Source: Flavobacterium praedii (GTDB lineage: Bacteria > Bacteroidota > Bacteroidia > Flavobacteriales > Flavobacteriaceae). From it: a DNA stretch of 64,000 nt. The DNA lies in the NCBI RefSeq assembly GCF_026810365.1, contig NZ_CP113948.1, positions 3,999,501 through 4,063,500 of the forward strand, in the 5' to 3' direction. This document shows positions 1 to 8,280 of this stretch, in pieces (the first letter of the stretch is position 1; each line of letters opens with the position of its first letter). Made by a program: the position numbers and the translations under genes. The notes beneath the pieces are model-generated. The model had not been told where the DNA came from. It saw only the letters and a list, made by a program, of their open reading frames with translations, and did no database searches.

Positions 1-21
1 CATTGAATTCATAAAATAGAC

Positions 22-618
22 ATGATAAAAATAATTAAAACTTTTATTCTTTCAGGAATTAATCTAGTAAAAGATAAAATTAAAGCGTTTCGAATTTACA
101 ATTTGAGATCAAAAAAAGAGTCAGATGTTAAACGTTGGAAAGAAAACGATCAATTATTCAACGACTGGAATGAAAGAACCTTGCTGTTAGGTTCATTTAT
201 TCAAATAGATAGTAAAGTGATTGAGTTTGGAGCCGGTAATATGATTTTGGAAACCTTACACTTTAAAAGATATACCCCAACTGATATTGTAAAACGGAAT
301 CCAAAAATGCTAGTTTGTAATTTAAACGAACCTATCACTATTGACTTATCGGGTTATACTGCAGCAGTTTTCAGTGGAGTTTTAGAATATGTTTATGATA
401 TTGATGCTGTGTTTTCTGAAATTTCAAATAACATTGATCAAATTGTGCTGTCATATTGTTGCTCGGATAATCTAAACATTTCAAGAATTAAAAATGGTTG
501 GTTAAGTGATTATTCCAAAAATGAACTGGAAACAATTTTTGAAAAATACAATTATAGAATTTGTGATGAAACACAATGGAGAGGACAAACGATTTATCAT
601 CTAAAAAGGAAGGGGTAG
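22..618 (+). CDS. Divergent class I methyltransferase-like protein
   Basis: A 198-residue soluble protein. A glycine-rich stretch at about residues 64-72 (VIEFGAGN) resembles motif I of class I SAM-dependent methyltransferases. A later segment (FSGVLEYVYD, about 115-125) resembles the post-motif II region in which such enzymes often carry a sugar-associated variant. The N-terminus is basic. It is the first complete gene of the polysaccharide operon. The five codons before it (positions 2-19, ending in TAG) may be the tail of an upstream gene cut by the window edge. Its substrate cannot be read from the sequence. Modification of a surface glycan is inferred only from location. Confidence 0.7.
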   Translation: MIKIIKTFILSGINLVKDKIKAFRIYNLRSKKESDVKRWKENDQLFNDWNERTLLLGSFIQIDSKVIEFGAGNMILETLHFKRYTPTDIVKRNPKMLVCNLNEPITIDLSGYTAAVFSGVLEYVYDIDAVFSEISNNIDQIVLSYCCSDNLNISRIKNGWLSDYSKNELETIFEKYNYRICDETQWRGQTIYHLKRKG

Positions 619-677
619 TTTTATTAATTTCTTCGAACTAGTTTGAAAAAAGATTAAAAGAAAATACATTATATATA

Positions 678-1328
678 ATGAGATTAGAAATTAAATCGCT
701 TGCAAAAAGTAATTATAAAAAATTTTGTGAATTAGAGGGTTGTGATTATATCGCTAGTGAGTTTGCATTAGAATCCTTATTAAGGATAATGGAGTGTTTT
801 AAAATAAAAAGTATTCTTGAAGTAGGAATGGGTATAGGTTCAGTCTCTGATACTATTTTGAAATATGTAGCTAGCAGAAATTTAAGTGTTTGTTATCATG
901 GAACAGAAAACAATGGTTTTTGTTTGAAAGCTTTGCCTCAAAATGTTACATTATATAATCAAGTTAATGTTTTTTTTGGCTTGAATTCTTTGACTGATAG
1001 AAAATATGATTTAATAATAATAGATGGTTCAGATGAAAGTTTAATTAAGTTACTAGATATTTGTAGCGAGAATGCTATTGTTTTTATTGAAGGAGGAAGG
1101 CAAGAACAAACCAAGATGGTTTTGAATTTGTTTCCAAAATCTTTACATGTTAATGTTATTACTTTGAAGAAGAATCCTTCTTATGCTCATGAAGGTAGAA
1201 GTAGTAAAAGTTATATAGGCGGAGGGCAATTGATTTTTGTAAATCCAACATACAAAATGAGACTATATTGGTTTAATAAAAAAGTACTCACTTTTTTTAA
1301 AATAAGAATTAGGAAGATAAATAGATAA
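678..1328 (+). CDS. SAM methyltransferase-like protein of the polysaccharide locus
   Basis: A 216-residue protein with a Rossmann-type methyltransferase core. ILEVGMGIGSVSD at about residues 44-56 fits the SAM-binding motif I, and YDLIIIDGSDE at about 112-122 fits the motif IV region of O-methyltransferase-like proteins. The C-terminus is rich in Lys and Arg. It lies 59 bases after the first gene on the same strand. The family cannot be named more narrowly than class I methyltransferase-like. The acceptor is unknown, and a sugar or lipid-linked glycan is an inference from the surrounding operon. Confidence 0.7.
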   Translation: MRLEIKSLAKSNYKKFCELEGCDYIASEFALESLLRIMECFKIKSILEVGMGIGSVSDTILKYVASRNLSVCYHGTENNGFCLKALPQNVTLYNQVNVFFGLNSLTDRKYDLIIIDGSDESLIKLLDICSENAIVFIEGGRQEQTKMVLNLFPKSLHVNVITLKKNPSYAHEGRSSKSYIGGGQLIFVNPTYKMRLYWFNKKVLTFFKIRIRKINR

Positions 1329-1455
1329 TTATCTTGAATATGTTGAAAACACTGATCTTCAAATTACGATATCACCCGAATTGTATTCTACTAAAAGTTG
1401 GTTGAAAGGAATGAATTCCATCATAAATAGAGCCAAAAAGGCTATTGCTATTTAA
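1327..1455 (+). pseudogene. C-terminal remnant of an unidentified gene
   Basis: In the frame starting at 1327, right at the stop of the preceding methyltransferase, 42 codons stay open to a TAA at 1453-1455. They read as ordinary protein (for example LQITISPELYSTKSWLKGMN) and end in a basic helix-like tail. There is no convincing start codon, and the frame differs from the upstream gene. This looks like the 3' end of a gene whose 5' part was lost by deletion or replacement during locus rearrangement. The parent family is not recognised. A frameshifted extension of the upstream gene is the alternative. Confidence 0.4.
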
Positions 1456-1534
1456 ATCCATCTACATAGCATAATCAAATTTTCAATTTATATTATAGTT
1501 TGATATAAGTTGTTTGTTATAAAAAATAAAACAG

Positions 1535-2227
1535 ATGAAAAACATAGCCATCATTCCTGCCCGTGGCGGATCGAAGCGCATCCCAGAAAAGAACATTCAA
1601 TTGTTTGGGGGATTGCCTTTATTGGTGCATTCCATTCAATATGCTTTGGCTAATAGTACTATTATAGATGATATTTATGTTTCTACAGATGATTCTACCA
1701 TCAAAAGGGTAGCTTTGGCTAATGGAGCTAAAGTTATTGATAGGCCAGAAGCGCTCTCGGGTGATTTGGAGCCTACAATTACTGCAGTGAAACATGTTTT
1801 AGAATCTATTGAATCTGATGTTGAAAATGTGATTTTACTACAACCGACAAATCCTCTTCGACCACAAAATTTGTTAAAGGAAGCTTTTGATATTTATAAA
1901 AAAGGGAAATACGACAGTCTTTTTACCGTTACCAGAAACCATCAAAAATTCGGAAAAATAACTGAAAATAAATTTCAACCCTTTAATTATACTATTGGGC
2001 AACGCAGTCAGGATCTGGAACCTTTGTTTTTCGAAAATGGACTGTTATATATATCTAAAGCATCTTTGATTTTGCCTCCCGACTGTACTCTAGCCGATAG
2101 CAAAATTATTTCTGAAAACGCTTTTCCATTCGAAGTAAATCATATTTTTGCCAATATAGACATTGATACGCCAGAGGACTTGGAATATTCGGAGTATTTA
2201 CTTAAGAAACACACTCTCTCCCGATAG
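1535..2227 (+). CDS. neuA: CMP-N-acylneuraminate cytidylyltransferase
   Basis: Activates a nonulosonic acid with CTP to give the CMP-sugar used by sialyltransferases. The 230-residue protein has the N-terminal nucleotide-binding signature IPARGGSKRIPEKN (about 7-20), a second conserved block with YVSTDD (about 49-54), and LLQPTNPLR (about 103-111), all typical of the NeuA/PseF/KdsB-like cytidylyltransferase fold. The ATG at 1535 gives the conserved N-terminus. It is followed by neuB and neuC, so CMP-sialic acid synthesis is the natural reading. Cytidylyltransferases alone do not separate Neu5Ac from legionaminic or pseudaminic acid; the Neisseria-like NeuB and NeuC next door favour Neu5Ac. 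Confidence 0.9.
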   Translation: MKNIAIIPARGGSKRIPEKNIQLFGGLPLLVHSIQYALANSTIIDDIYVSTDDSTIKRVALANGAKVIDRPEALSGDLEPTITAVKHVLESIESDVENVILLQPTNPLRPQNLLKEAFDIYKKGKYDSLFTVTRNHQKFGKITENKFQPFNYTIGQRSQDLEPLFFENGLLYISKASLILPPDCTLADSKIISENAFPFEVNHIFANIDIDTPEDLEYSEYLLKKHTLSR

Positions 2228-2354
2228 GAGTTGGTAGTGAAAAAAAACGAATTAAACTTTAGATAAAATGGTAGCAGAATCGTATTCCCTTCTTGGGAGG
2301 GGCTAATGGTGATTTTTTTCAAAGTAAATTGAACTTCAAAGCAAAAAATAAAAA

Positions 2355-3395
2355 ATGAATCCATTTATAGAAATAGCCGGTAGAAAAATCGGTCCCGATT
2401 ATCCTCCTTTAGTTATTGCCGAAATTGGTATCAATCACGAAGGGTCATTAGAAGTAGCCAAAGAAATGGTTGATGCAGCCCAACGAGCAGGAGCTGAGGT
2501 AGTAAAACATCAAACTCATATTGTGGAAGATGAAATGTCTGGAGCTGCCAAAAAAGTTATTCCAGGAAATGCAGATGTTTCCATATATGAAATCATGGAG
2601 CGCTGTTCGTTGAATGAAGCAGATGAATTGGAATTGAAAATGTACGTGGAGCGTAAAGGGATGATTTTTATTTCTACCCCCTTTTCCCGTGCCGCTGCGG
2701 AACGATTGAAAAAGTTTGATATTCCCGCTTATAAAATTGGATCTGGCGAATGCAATAACTATCCATTATTGGAGCATATCGCCTCCTTTGGTAAGCCCGT
2801 TATTTTGAGTACCGGAATGAATACCATAGAAAGTATCCGAAAAGCGGTTGCTATTTTTGACCGTCATGAAGTGCCGGTGGCTTTGTTGCATACGACTAAT
2901 TTATATCCAACCCCAATACATTTAGTTCGGTTTGGGGCGATGATGGAAATGCACCATGCTTTCCCCGATAAAGTATTTGGATTGAGTGACCATACGTTGA
3001 ATAACAATGCCTGTTTGGGAGCAGTGGCTTTGGGTGCCAGTATTTTGGAACGTCATTTTACGGATCACATGCAACGTACCGGACCAGATATTGTGTGCAG
3101 TATGGATGAGCGAGCCACAAATGAGTTAATTGAAAATTCTAATGAGATTTGGCAAATGCGCGGGGGAGTCAAGGAACCTGCAAAAGAAGAACAAGTAACT
3201 ATTGATTTTGCTTTTGCCACAGTTTGTGCTATCGCTGATATAAAAAAAGGAGAAGTATTTACCAAAGAAAATATTTGGGTGAAACGTCCTGGAACAGGGA
3301 AGATTTTAGCTGAGCATTTTGATTCTATTTTGGGTAAAAAAGCGACTCAGGAAATTGTTAATGATGTTCAGTTGACTTGGGAAGATATTGAATAA
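2355..3395 (+). CDS. neuB: N-acetylneuraminate synthase (sialic acid synthase)
   Basis: Condenses phosphoenolpyruvate with N-acetylmannosamine to form Neu5Ac. The 346-residue protein has the NeuB TIM barrel followed by a C-terminal SAF (antifreeze-like) domain. Visible signatures are [10 protein letters not shown] (about 22-31), [21 protein letters not shown], the metal-binding histidines in GLSDHT (about His213) and ERHFTD (about His234), and the SAF arginine in VKRPGTG (about Arg311). From memory these blocks match the Neisseria meningitidis synthase closely, more so than PseI or legionaminate synthases. It is preceded by a 127-base gap from neuA and followed by a REP palindrome and neuC. 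Confidence 0.93.
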   Translation: MNPFIEIAGRKIGPDYPPLVIAEIGINHEGSLEVAKEMVDAAQRAGAEVVKHQTHIVEDEMSGAAKKVIPGNADVSIYEIMERCSLNEADELELKMYVERKGMIFISTPFSRAAAERLKKFDIPAYKIGSGECNNYPLLEHIASFGKPVILSTGMNTIESIRKAVAIFDRHEVPVALLHTTNLYPTPIHLVRFGAMMEMHHAFPDKVFGLSDHTLNNNACLGAVALGASILERHFTDHMQRTGPDIVCSMDERATNELIENSNEIWQMRGGVKEPAKEEQVTIDFAFATVCAIADIKKGEVFTKENIWVKRPGTGKILAEHFDSILGKKATQEIVNDVQLTWEDIE

Positions 3396-3408
3396 TTCAT
3401 GTCTAGTT

Positions 3409-3441
3409 AATCCTTTCAGAGTTCAAAACGCTGAAAGGGTT
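3409..3441. repeat. REP-like palindrome, copy 1 (neuB-neuC gap)
   Basis: Imperfect hairpin with arms CCTTTCAG (3412-3419) and CTGAAAGG (3431-3438), plus flanking AA/TT pairs. It belongs to the same family as the better-conserved copies at 4593, 5324 and 9169. One base in the inner arm has drifted (acgctg where the others read actctg). It lies just upstream of neuC. Confidence 0.8.
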
Positions 3442-3461
3442 GGTTGATTATAAAAAAATAA

Positions 3462-4583
3462 ATGAAAAAAATCGTATTTCTAACTGGTACTCGTGCCGAT
3501 TTTGGTAAAATAAAATCATTGATTTCAATTTTGGAACAACAACCCGAATTTGAAGTTTTTGTGGCGGTAACGGGTATGCATTTACAGGAAGAATATGGTT
3601 ATACTTTGTTGGAAATTCAGCGTTGTGGGTATAAAAATATACACACTTTTCAGAATCACACTCATGAGACCACTATGGATTTGACCTTGGCCAAAACCAT
3701 CGAAGGACTTTCTAGTTATGTAAAAACGGTGAAGCCAGATTTAATTCTCGTGCATGGGGATCGTGTAGAGACTTTGGCAGGAGCCATAGTTGGGTCTTTG
3801 AATAATATTTTGGTAGCGCATATTGAAGGTGGCGAAGTATCGGGAACGGTAGATGAACTGATTCGCCATAGCGTGAGTAAACTGAGTCATATCCATTTTG
3901 TTTCAAACTCGGAAGCGGCCAAAAGGCTGAAACAAATGGGAGAAATTAAAGATTCTATTTTTACTATTGGTTCACCGGATATAGATGTGATGTTTTCAGA
4001 TCAACTTCCTGACTTAAAGGTTGCAAAGAAATATTATCAAATTGATTTTGATTTGTTTGGAATTGTAATGTTTCATCCTGTTACCACTGAAATAAAGGAA
4101 ATGGAACAGTATGCAACTCATTTTGTCAATGCTTTATTGGCGGACAGACATAATTATATTGTTGTTTTTCCCAATAATGATTTAGGAAGCAAAACGATCT
4201 TGGCAGCTTATGAGCGATTAAAAGGCAATTCGAGATTCCGAATTTTTCCTTCCCTGAGATTCGAATATTTTTTAACATTATTAAAAAACAGTCAATTCAT
4301 TTTAGGGAACAGTAGTGCCGGAATTCGCGAAGCACCTTATTACGGAATTCCGATTATCAATATTGGCACTCGGCAACAAAACAGAGCCGTTCATGCGGAT
4401 ATTATTAATGTCGATTATAATGAAAGGAATATTTCTGAAGCCTTAAGAATAATCGATTCCCATAAAGTAATACAATCAGATGATGATTTTGGGCAAGGCA
4501 ATAGTGCCGAACTATTTCTAGAATCCCTCCAAAAAGAGACCTTTTGGCAAATGAATCATCAAAAACAATTTAGAGATCGATAA
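3462..4583 (+). CDS. neuC: UDP-N-acetylglucosamine 2-epimerase (hydrolysing)
   Basis: Converts UDP-GlcNAc to ManNAc plus UDP, supplying NeuB. The 373-residue protein has the GT-B-like epimerase fold. Diagnostic blocks are FLTGTRADFGK (about 5-15), HGDRVETLAGA, HIEGGEVSGTVDE, HPVTTE (about 206-211), and GNSSAGIREAPYYG (about 286-299), which binds the UDP moiety. These blocks closely recall the Neisseria SiaA/NeuC enzyme. It completes a neuA-neuB-neuC cassette. REP palindromes lie immediately before and after it, and the following gene is the RAYT transposase. Confidence 0.93.
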   Translation: MKKIVFLTGTRADFGKIKSLISILEQQPEFEVFVAVTGMHLQEEYGYTLLEIQRCGYKNIHTFQNHTHETTMDLTLAKTIEGLSSYVKTVKPDLILVHGDRVETLAGAIVGSLNNILVAHIEGGEVSGTVDELIRHSVSKLSHIHFVSNSEAAKRLKQMGEIKDSIFTIGSPDIDVMFSDQLPDLKVAKKYYQIDFDLFGIVMFHPVTTEIKEMEQYATHFVNALLADRHNYIVVFPNNDLGSKTILAAYERLKGNSRFRIFPSLRFEYFLTLLKNSQFILGNSSAGIREAPYYGIPIINIGTRQQNRAVHADIINVDYNERNISEALRIIDSHKVIQSDDDFGQGNSAELFLESLQKETFWQMNHQKQFRDR

Positions 4584-4592
4584 TAGTCTTTT

Positions 4593-4629
4593 CTAACCCT
4601 TTCAGAGTTTTGAACTCTGAAAGGGTTAG
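4593..4629. repeat. REP-like palindrome, copy 2 (left of RAYT)
   Basis: A perfect 17-base inverted repeat, arms 4593-4609 and 4613-4629, with a 3-base loop (ttg). The core is AACCCTTTCAGAGTT and its complement. It lies 10 bases after the neuC stop and 43 bases before the transposase gene. A DNA hairpin of this kind is what TnpA-REP enzymes recognise. Confidence 0.9.
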
Positions 4630-4672
4630 GAAGATAGGGTTGAAATAAAGCAGAAAAATTTAAAAGTAGTTT

Positions 4673-5302
4673 ATGCAAAACGAAAAATACAAAAAAGAGC
4701 CTTTGGTTTCAGGGAATTATTACCACATTTATAATCGGGGTAATAATGGAATTGATATTTTTTTTGAAAATAGCAACTATGAATATTTTTTAAAGCTATA
4801 TCATCAGTATGTACATCCTTTTGCCGAGACTTTTGCTTGGTGCTTAATGAAAAATCATTTTCATTTTTTGGTGTATATTCGGGATGAAAATGAAGTTTTG
4901 CTTGATTCACTGGAATATTCAACCGTAGAAAAGCCAAAAGTTTTAGATGCTTCAAAACAATTCGGACATTTGTTTAATGCCTATACACAAGCCATCAATA
5001 AACGATATTCTAGGACAGGAAGCTTATTCGAAAAACCCTTTGAACGAAAGAAAGTGAGTTCCGAAAAGTATTTGCAAAATTTAATTTACTACATTCATAA
5101 TAATCCTGTTCATCACGGTTTTACTAAAACAGCCAATGAGTATCCTTGGTCTTCTTATGAGAGTATTCTTTCAGAGATGCCGACTAAACTAAGAAGAGAG
5201 GATGTTATTAGGATTTATGGATCTAAAGAAAATTTTATTGTCTACCATAATGGAGAACAAGATTTGAAAAATATTTTCGATATAAGTATTGATAAACGAT
5301 AA
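4673..5302 (+). CDS. REP-associated tyrosine transposase (RAYT, IS200-like)
   Basis: A 209-residue single-strand DNA transposase of the HUH/Y1 class. The N-terminal block YYHIYNRGNNG (about 17-27) is typical of the family. The HUH motif is HFHFLV (about 62-67), and the presumed catalytic tyrosine lies in the helix YYIHNNPVHHG (about 141-151). It is a single gene without IS ends, bordered by perfect hairpins at 4593-4629 and 5324-5356. That is the classic RAYT arrangement, in which the enzyme acts on dispersed REP hairpins and is not itself a mobile IS. It has no glycan function and interrupts the polysaccharide operon in the sense orientation. Confidence 0.92.
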   Translation: MQNEKYKKEPLVSGNYYHIYNRGNNGIDIFFENSNYEYFLKLYHQYVHPFAETFAWCLMKNHFHFLVYIRDENEVLLDSLEYSTVEKPKVLDASKQFGHLFNAYTQAINKRYSRTGSLFEKPFERKKVSSEKYLQNLIYYIHNNPVHHGFTKTANEYPWSSYESILSEMPTKLRREDVIRIYGSKENFIVYHNGEQDLKNIFDISIDKR

Positions 5303-5323
5303 TAAGTACCCTTTTGGAGTTTC

Positions 5324-5356
5324 AACCCTTTCAGAGTTCAAAACTCTGAAAGGGTT
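5324..5356. repeat. REP-like palindrome, copy 3 (right of RAYT)
   Basis: A perfect 15-base inverted repeat, arms 5324-5338 and 5342-5356, with a 3-base loop (caa). It has the same core as copies 2 and 4. It is followed at once by a degenerate extra half-arm (cagaaagggttaggg). It lies 21 bases downstream of the transposase stop and 39 bases upstream of the next glycan gene. Confidence 0.9.
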
Positions 5357-5395
5357 CAGAAAGGGTTAGGGAAAAAAACATAAATAAAATTAAAA

Positions 5396-6799
5396 TTGAC
5401 ACCAAATAATAAAATAGTCATCCTTTTACCCGACGGAATTGGTCTTCGTAATTTTGCGTATTCCGATTTTCAGGCTATTGGAGTACAAGAAAATTTCGAA
5501 GTAGTTTTTTGGAACAATACTCCTTTTGATTTAACCCAATTGGGTTTTAAAGAGATTAAAATTCAAAACTCCAAATCACACCCACTTACGGAGACCTATA
5601 AAAATGCCCGTAAACAGATTGAGTTGAATCTTAATATACGAAGAACAAAAGACCGAGTTTATGATACCTATAGATTCCCTTTTTCGTATGCCACCACTCT
5701 AAAAGCACTAAAAAGTGGAGTAACGCAATTTTTGTCAATTACCCATTCTTCGACTTTTGGATTAAAACGCATTCGACATAAAATCAAGCAAGAGGAACGC
5801 AAAACCTTGTACTACCATCAATGTTTAGAAACTTTACAAAAGGAACAGCCAGCGATGGTTTTTTGTACCAATCAGCGACCAATGACGGCAATTGCACCAA
5901 TACTAGGAGCACAAGAATTGGGAATCCCTACGGCTACATTCATTTTTTCTTGGGATAATTTGCCCAAGGCGACTATGGTGGTAGAAACTGATTATTATTT
6001 TGTTTGGAGTGATTTAATGAAAAAAGAATTACTCTTTTATTATCCGTATATCAAGGAAGAACAAATTTTTGTTACAGGGACTCCTCAATTTGAATCCCAT
6101 TTTGACACAAATAAGTTGCTCTCAAAAGAAGTTTTTTTTGAGCAGAACGATTTAGATTTGAATAAAAAATACATTTGTTATTCGGGTGACGATGTAACGA
6201 CTTGTCCGGATGATCCGAAATATCTCGAAGATGTTGCAAAGGCTATTCGTGAATTAAACCAAAAAGGGCATTCATTGGGTATTATTTTTCGACGCTGTCC
6301 TGTTGATTTTTCAAATCGATATGGTGAGGTTTTAGAAAACTATAAAGATGTAATCACGCCAATTGCTCCACTTTGGAAAAAAATAGGTGATGGTTGGAAT
6401 ACTGTTTTACCTACTCAAGCTGATATTGATATACAAATGAATACCATAGCACATACTGAGTTAGTGGTTAATTTAGGTTCTTCGATGGTCTTTGACTATG
6501 TAGCTCATAATAAGCCTTGTGCTTTTGTGAATTATGATGTTGTTCCGAAAAAAATATCGGATTGGTCGGTAAAAAAAATATACGATTATGTTCATTTTCG
6601 CTCTATGCCTAATAAAGATACTGTTTTATGGATAGACAGTCCAGAATCGATTACTGGAATAATAGAAAACGCTATTGTAACAAATTCTTTGGTTATAGAA
6701 AACGCACAAAAATGGTTCGAAATTATCAATCAACATCCTCCACAAGAAGCTTCGAAACGTATTTGGGAAGGAATTAAAACCATCATTTCTAAAGAATAA
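5396..6799 (+). CDS. Unclassified GT-B-like glycosyltransferase
   Basis: A 467-residue protein that I cannot assign to a named CAZy family. The N-terminus (KIVILLPDGIGLRNF) and a central FCTNQRPMTAIAPILGA block look like the N-lobe of a GT-B protein. FVTGTPQFE (about 226-234) and a late block VVNLGSSMVFDYVAHNKPC (about 357-375) recall the donor site of CDP-glycerol- or UDP-GlcNAc-epimerase-like transferases. The start is TTG at 5396: an in-frame stop lies at 5381-5383 and the next ATG is about 150 codons in. It directly follows the CMP-sialic acid genes, which makes it a candidate sialyltransferase, but that is inference from position only. Confidence 0.65.
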   Translation: MTPNNKIVILLPDGIGLRNFAYSDFQAIGVQENFEVVFWNNTPFDLTQLGFKEIKIQNSKSHPLTETYKNARKQIELNLNIRRTKDRVYDTYRFPFSYATTLKALKSGVTQFLSITHSSTFGLKRIRHKIKQEERKTLYYHQCLETLQKEQPAMVFCTNQRPMTAIAPILGAQELGIPTATFIFSWDNLPKATMVVETDYYFVWSDLMKKELLFYYPYIKEEQIFVTGTPQFESHFDTNKLLSKEVFFEQNDLDLNKKYICYSGDDVTTCPDDPKYLEDVAKAIRELNQKGHSLGIIFRRCPVDFSNRYGEVLENYKDVITPIAPLWKKIGDGWNTVLPTQADIDIQMNTIAHTELVVNLGSSMVFDYVAHNKPCAFVNYDVVPKKISDWSVKKIYDYVHFRSMPNKDTVLWIDSPESITGIIENAIVTNSLVIENAQKWFEIINQHPPQEASKRIWEGIKTIISKE

Positions 6800-6846
6800 T
6801 CCTTTTCTTTGCATCTAAATTAGAATACAATTTTTTACAATCAATT

Positions 6847-8280
6847 ATGTTTTTCAATTCCCTGGCTTTTGCCATTTTTTTGCCCATAGTGTTTTTCTTG
6901 TATTGGTTTGTTTTTAATAAAACGAAGAATACCCAAAATGCACTCCTTATCGTCGCCAGTTATTATTTTTATTCCTGTTGGGATTGGCGGTTTTTGTTTC
7001 TGTTGGTTTTCTCTACATTTCTGGATTATTATACCGGGATTCAAATTGAGAAAAGCACCAAAGATAAAGGACGCAAATTTTGGTTTTGGTTGAGTATTGG
7101 TGTCAATTTGGGATTCTTAGGAATTTTTAAATACTATAATTTTTTCTCCGCTTCGTTTGCACAAATGCTGACTTCTGTTGGGTTCAAGGCGAGTCCTATT
7201 TTACTGGATGTCATTTTACCGGTTGGGATTTCATTTTATACCTTTCATGGATTATCCTACGTGATCGATATTTATTACAAACGCATCAAAGCCGAATATA
7301 ATTTTGTCGATTACTCTTTGTTTGTGAGTTATTTTCCGTTATTGGTGGCGGGTCCTATTGAAAGAGCCACTCATTTATTACCTCAGGTTAAAGTTAAAAG
7401 AGAATTTAATTTGGCTCAAGCCAAAGAAGGAATCTGTCAAATCATTTGGGGATTGGTCAAAAAAGTGGTTATTGCCGATACTTGTGCTACGTATGCTAAT
7501 GCTATTTTTGATAATTACACCTCTATGAATTCATTGTCGTTGATTTTGGGAGGGGTTTATTTTGCGTTCCAAATTTATGGTGATTTTTCAGGATATTCGG
7601 ATATGGCCTTGGGAATGTCAAAATTGTTTGGGTTGGATTTATTGCGCAATTTTAATTACCCTTATTTTTCAAGGGATATAGCAGAGTTTTGGCGTCGTTG
7701 GCACATTTCACTTTCCTCTTGGTTTCGGGATTATTTATATATTCCGCTGGGTGGTAGCAAAGGATCGAAAGCGATGCAAGTCCGTAATGTCTTCATTATA
7801 TTTGTGGTAAGTGGTTTTTGGCATGGTGCCAATTGGACCTATCTGGCTTGGGGATTTATCAATGCGGTTTATTTTCTACCTCTTTTATTGTTGAATAGAA
7901 ATCGGAGTAATGTCGATGAAATTCAATTGAAATGGAATTGGGATTCGGTTAGAACAATCGTAAGTATTGTTACAACATTTATTTTAAGCACTATTGCCTG
8001 GGTATTTTTTAGAGCCAAGACCATAACAGATGCCTGTTTGTATCTGAAACGAATAGTAATAAACAGAGAGTTTACTAGTCAGTATCTTGTAAATGAGCGT
8101 TACAACTATGAATTAGTATTGATGGTCGGTTTGTTTGTTCTAGTCGAATGGAACAATAGAACCAAAGTCGAGCCTCTATCAGGGAAATACAATACGGTAA
8201 AGTTGGTTTTGGCGATAGCTGCCATTCTCGCTTTTGGAACCTATTCGGATTACAAAGAATTTATATATTTTCAATTCTAA
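6847..8280 (+). CDS. MBOAT-family polysaccharide O-acyltransferase (AlgI-like)
   Basis: A 477-residue integral membrane protein with about ten hydrophobic segments. The MBOAT signatures are FWRRWHISLSSWFRDY (about 280-295) with the conserved LYIPLGG that follows, and the presumed catalytic histidine in SGFWHGANWTYLAWG (about 322-336). Proteins of this kind move acetyl groups across the inner membrane for O-acetylation of alginate, peptidoglycan or capsules. Its stop codon shares its last base with the start of the SGNH-like partner, so the two are translationally coupled. The target is probably the glycan made by this operon. Confidence 0.92.
   Translation: MFFNSLAFAIFLPIVFFLYWFVFNKTKNTQNALLIVASYYFYSCWDWRFLFLLVFSTFLDYYTGIQIEKSTKDKGRKFWFWLSIGVNLGFLGIFKYYNFFSASFAQMLTSVGFKASPILLDVILPVGISFYTFHGLSYVIDIYYKRIKAEYNFVDYSLFVSYFPLLVAGPIERATHLLPQVKVKREFNLAQAKEGICQIIWGLVKKVVIADTCATYANAIFDNYTSMNSLSLILGGVYFAFQIYGDFSGYSDMALGMSKLFGLDLLRNFNYPYFSRDIAEFWRRWHISLSSWFRDYLYIPLGGSKGSKAMQVRNVFIIFVVSGFWHGANWTYLAWGFINAVYFLPLLLLNRNRSNVDEIQLKWNWDSVRTIVSIVTTFILSTIAWVFFRAKTITDACLYLKRIVINREFTSQYLVNERYNYELVLMVGLFVLVEWNNRTKVEPLSGKYNTVKLVLAIAAILAFGTYSDYKEFIYFQF

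Noticed and set aside
2228..2354. Possible mobile element in the neuA-neuB gap with CCCTTCTTGGGAGGGG-like words
   Set aside because: The palindromes are short and imperfect and match no other copy in the window.
2140..2364. Minus-strand frame between neuA and neuB
   Set aside because: Overlaps both genes, has a biased composition and no family features. It is a shadow of the gap and gene ends.
4671..4955. Minus-strand 94-residue frame overlapping the RAYT gene
   Set aside because: Lies inside a clear transposase gene on the other strand.
4593..5356. IS200-type insertion sequence with terminal hairpins
   Set aside because: The gene is RAYT-like, and both flanking palindromes belong to a family that also occurs without the gene (3409 and 9169), so a RAYT with REP elements fits better than an IS.
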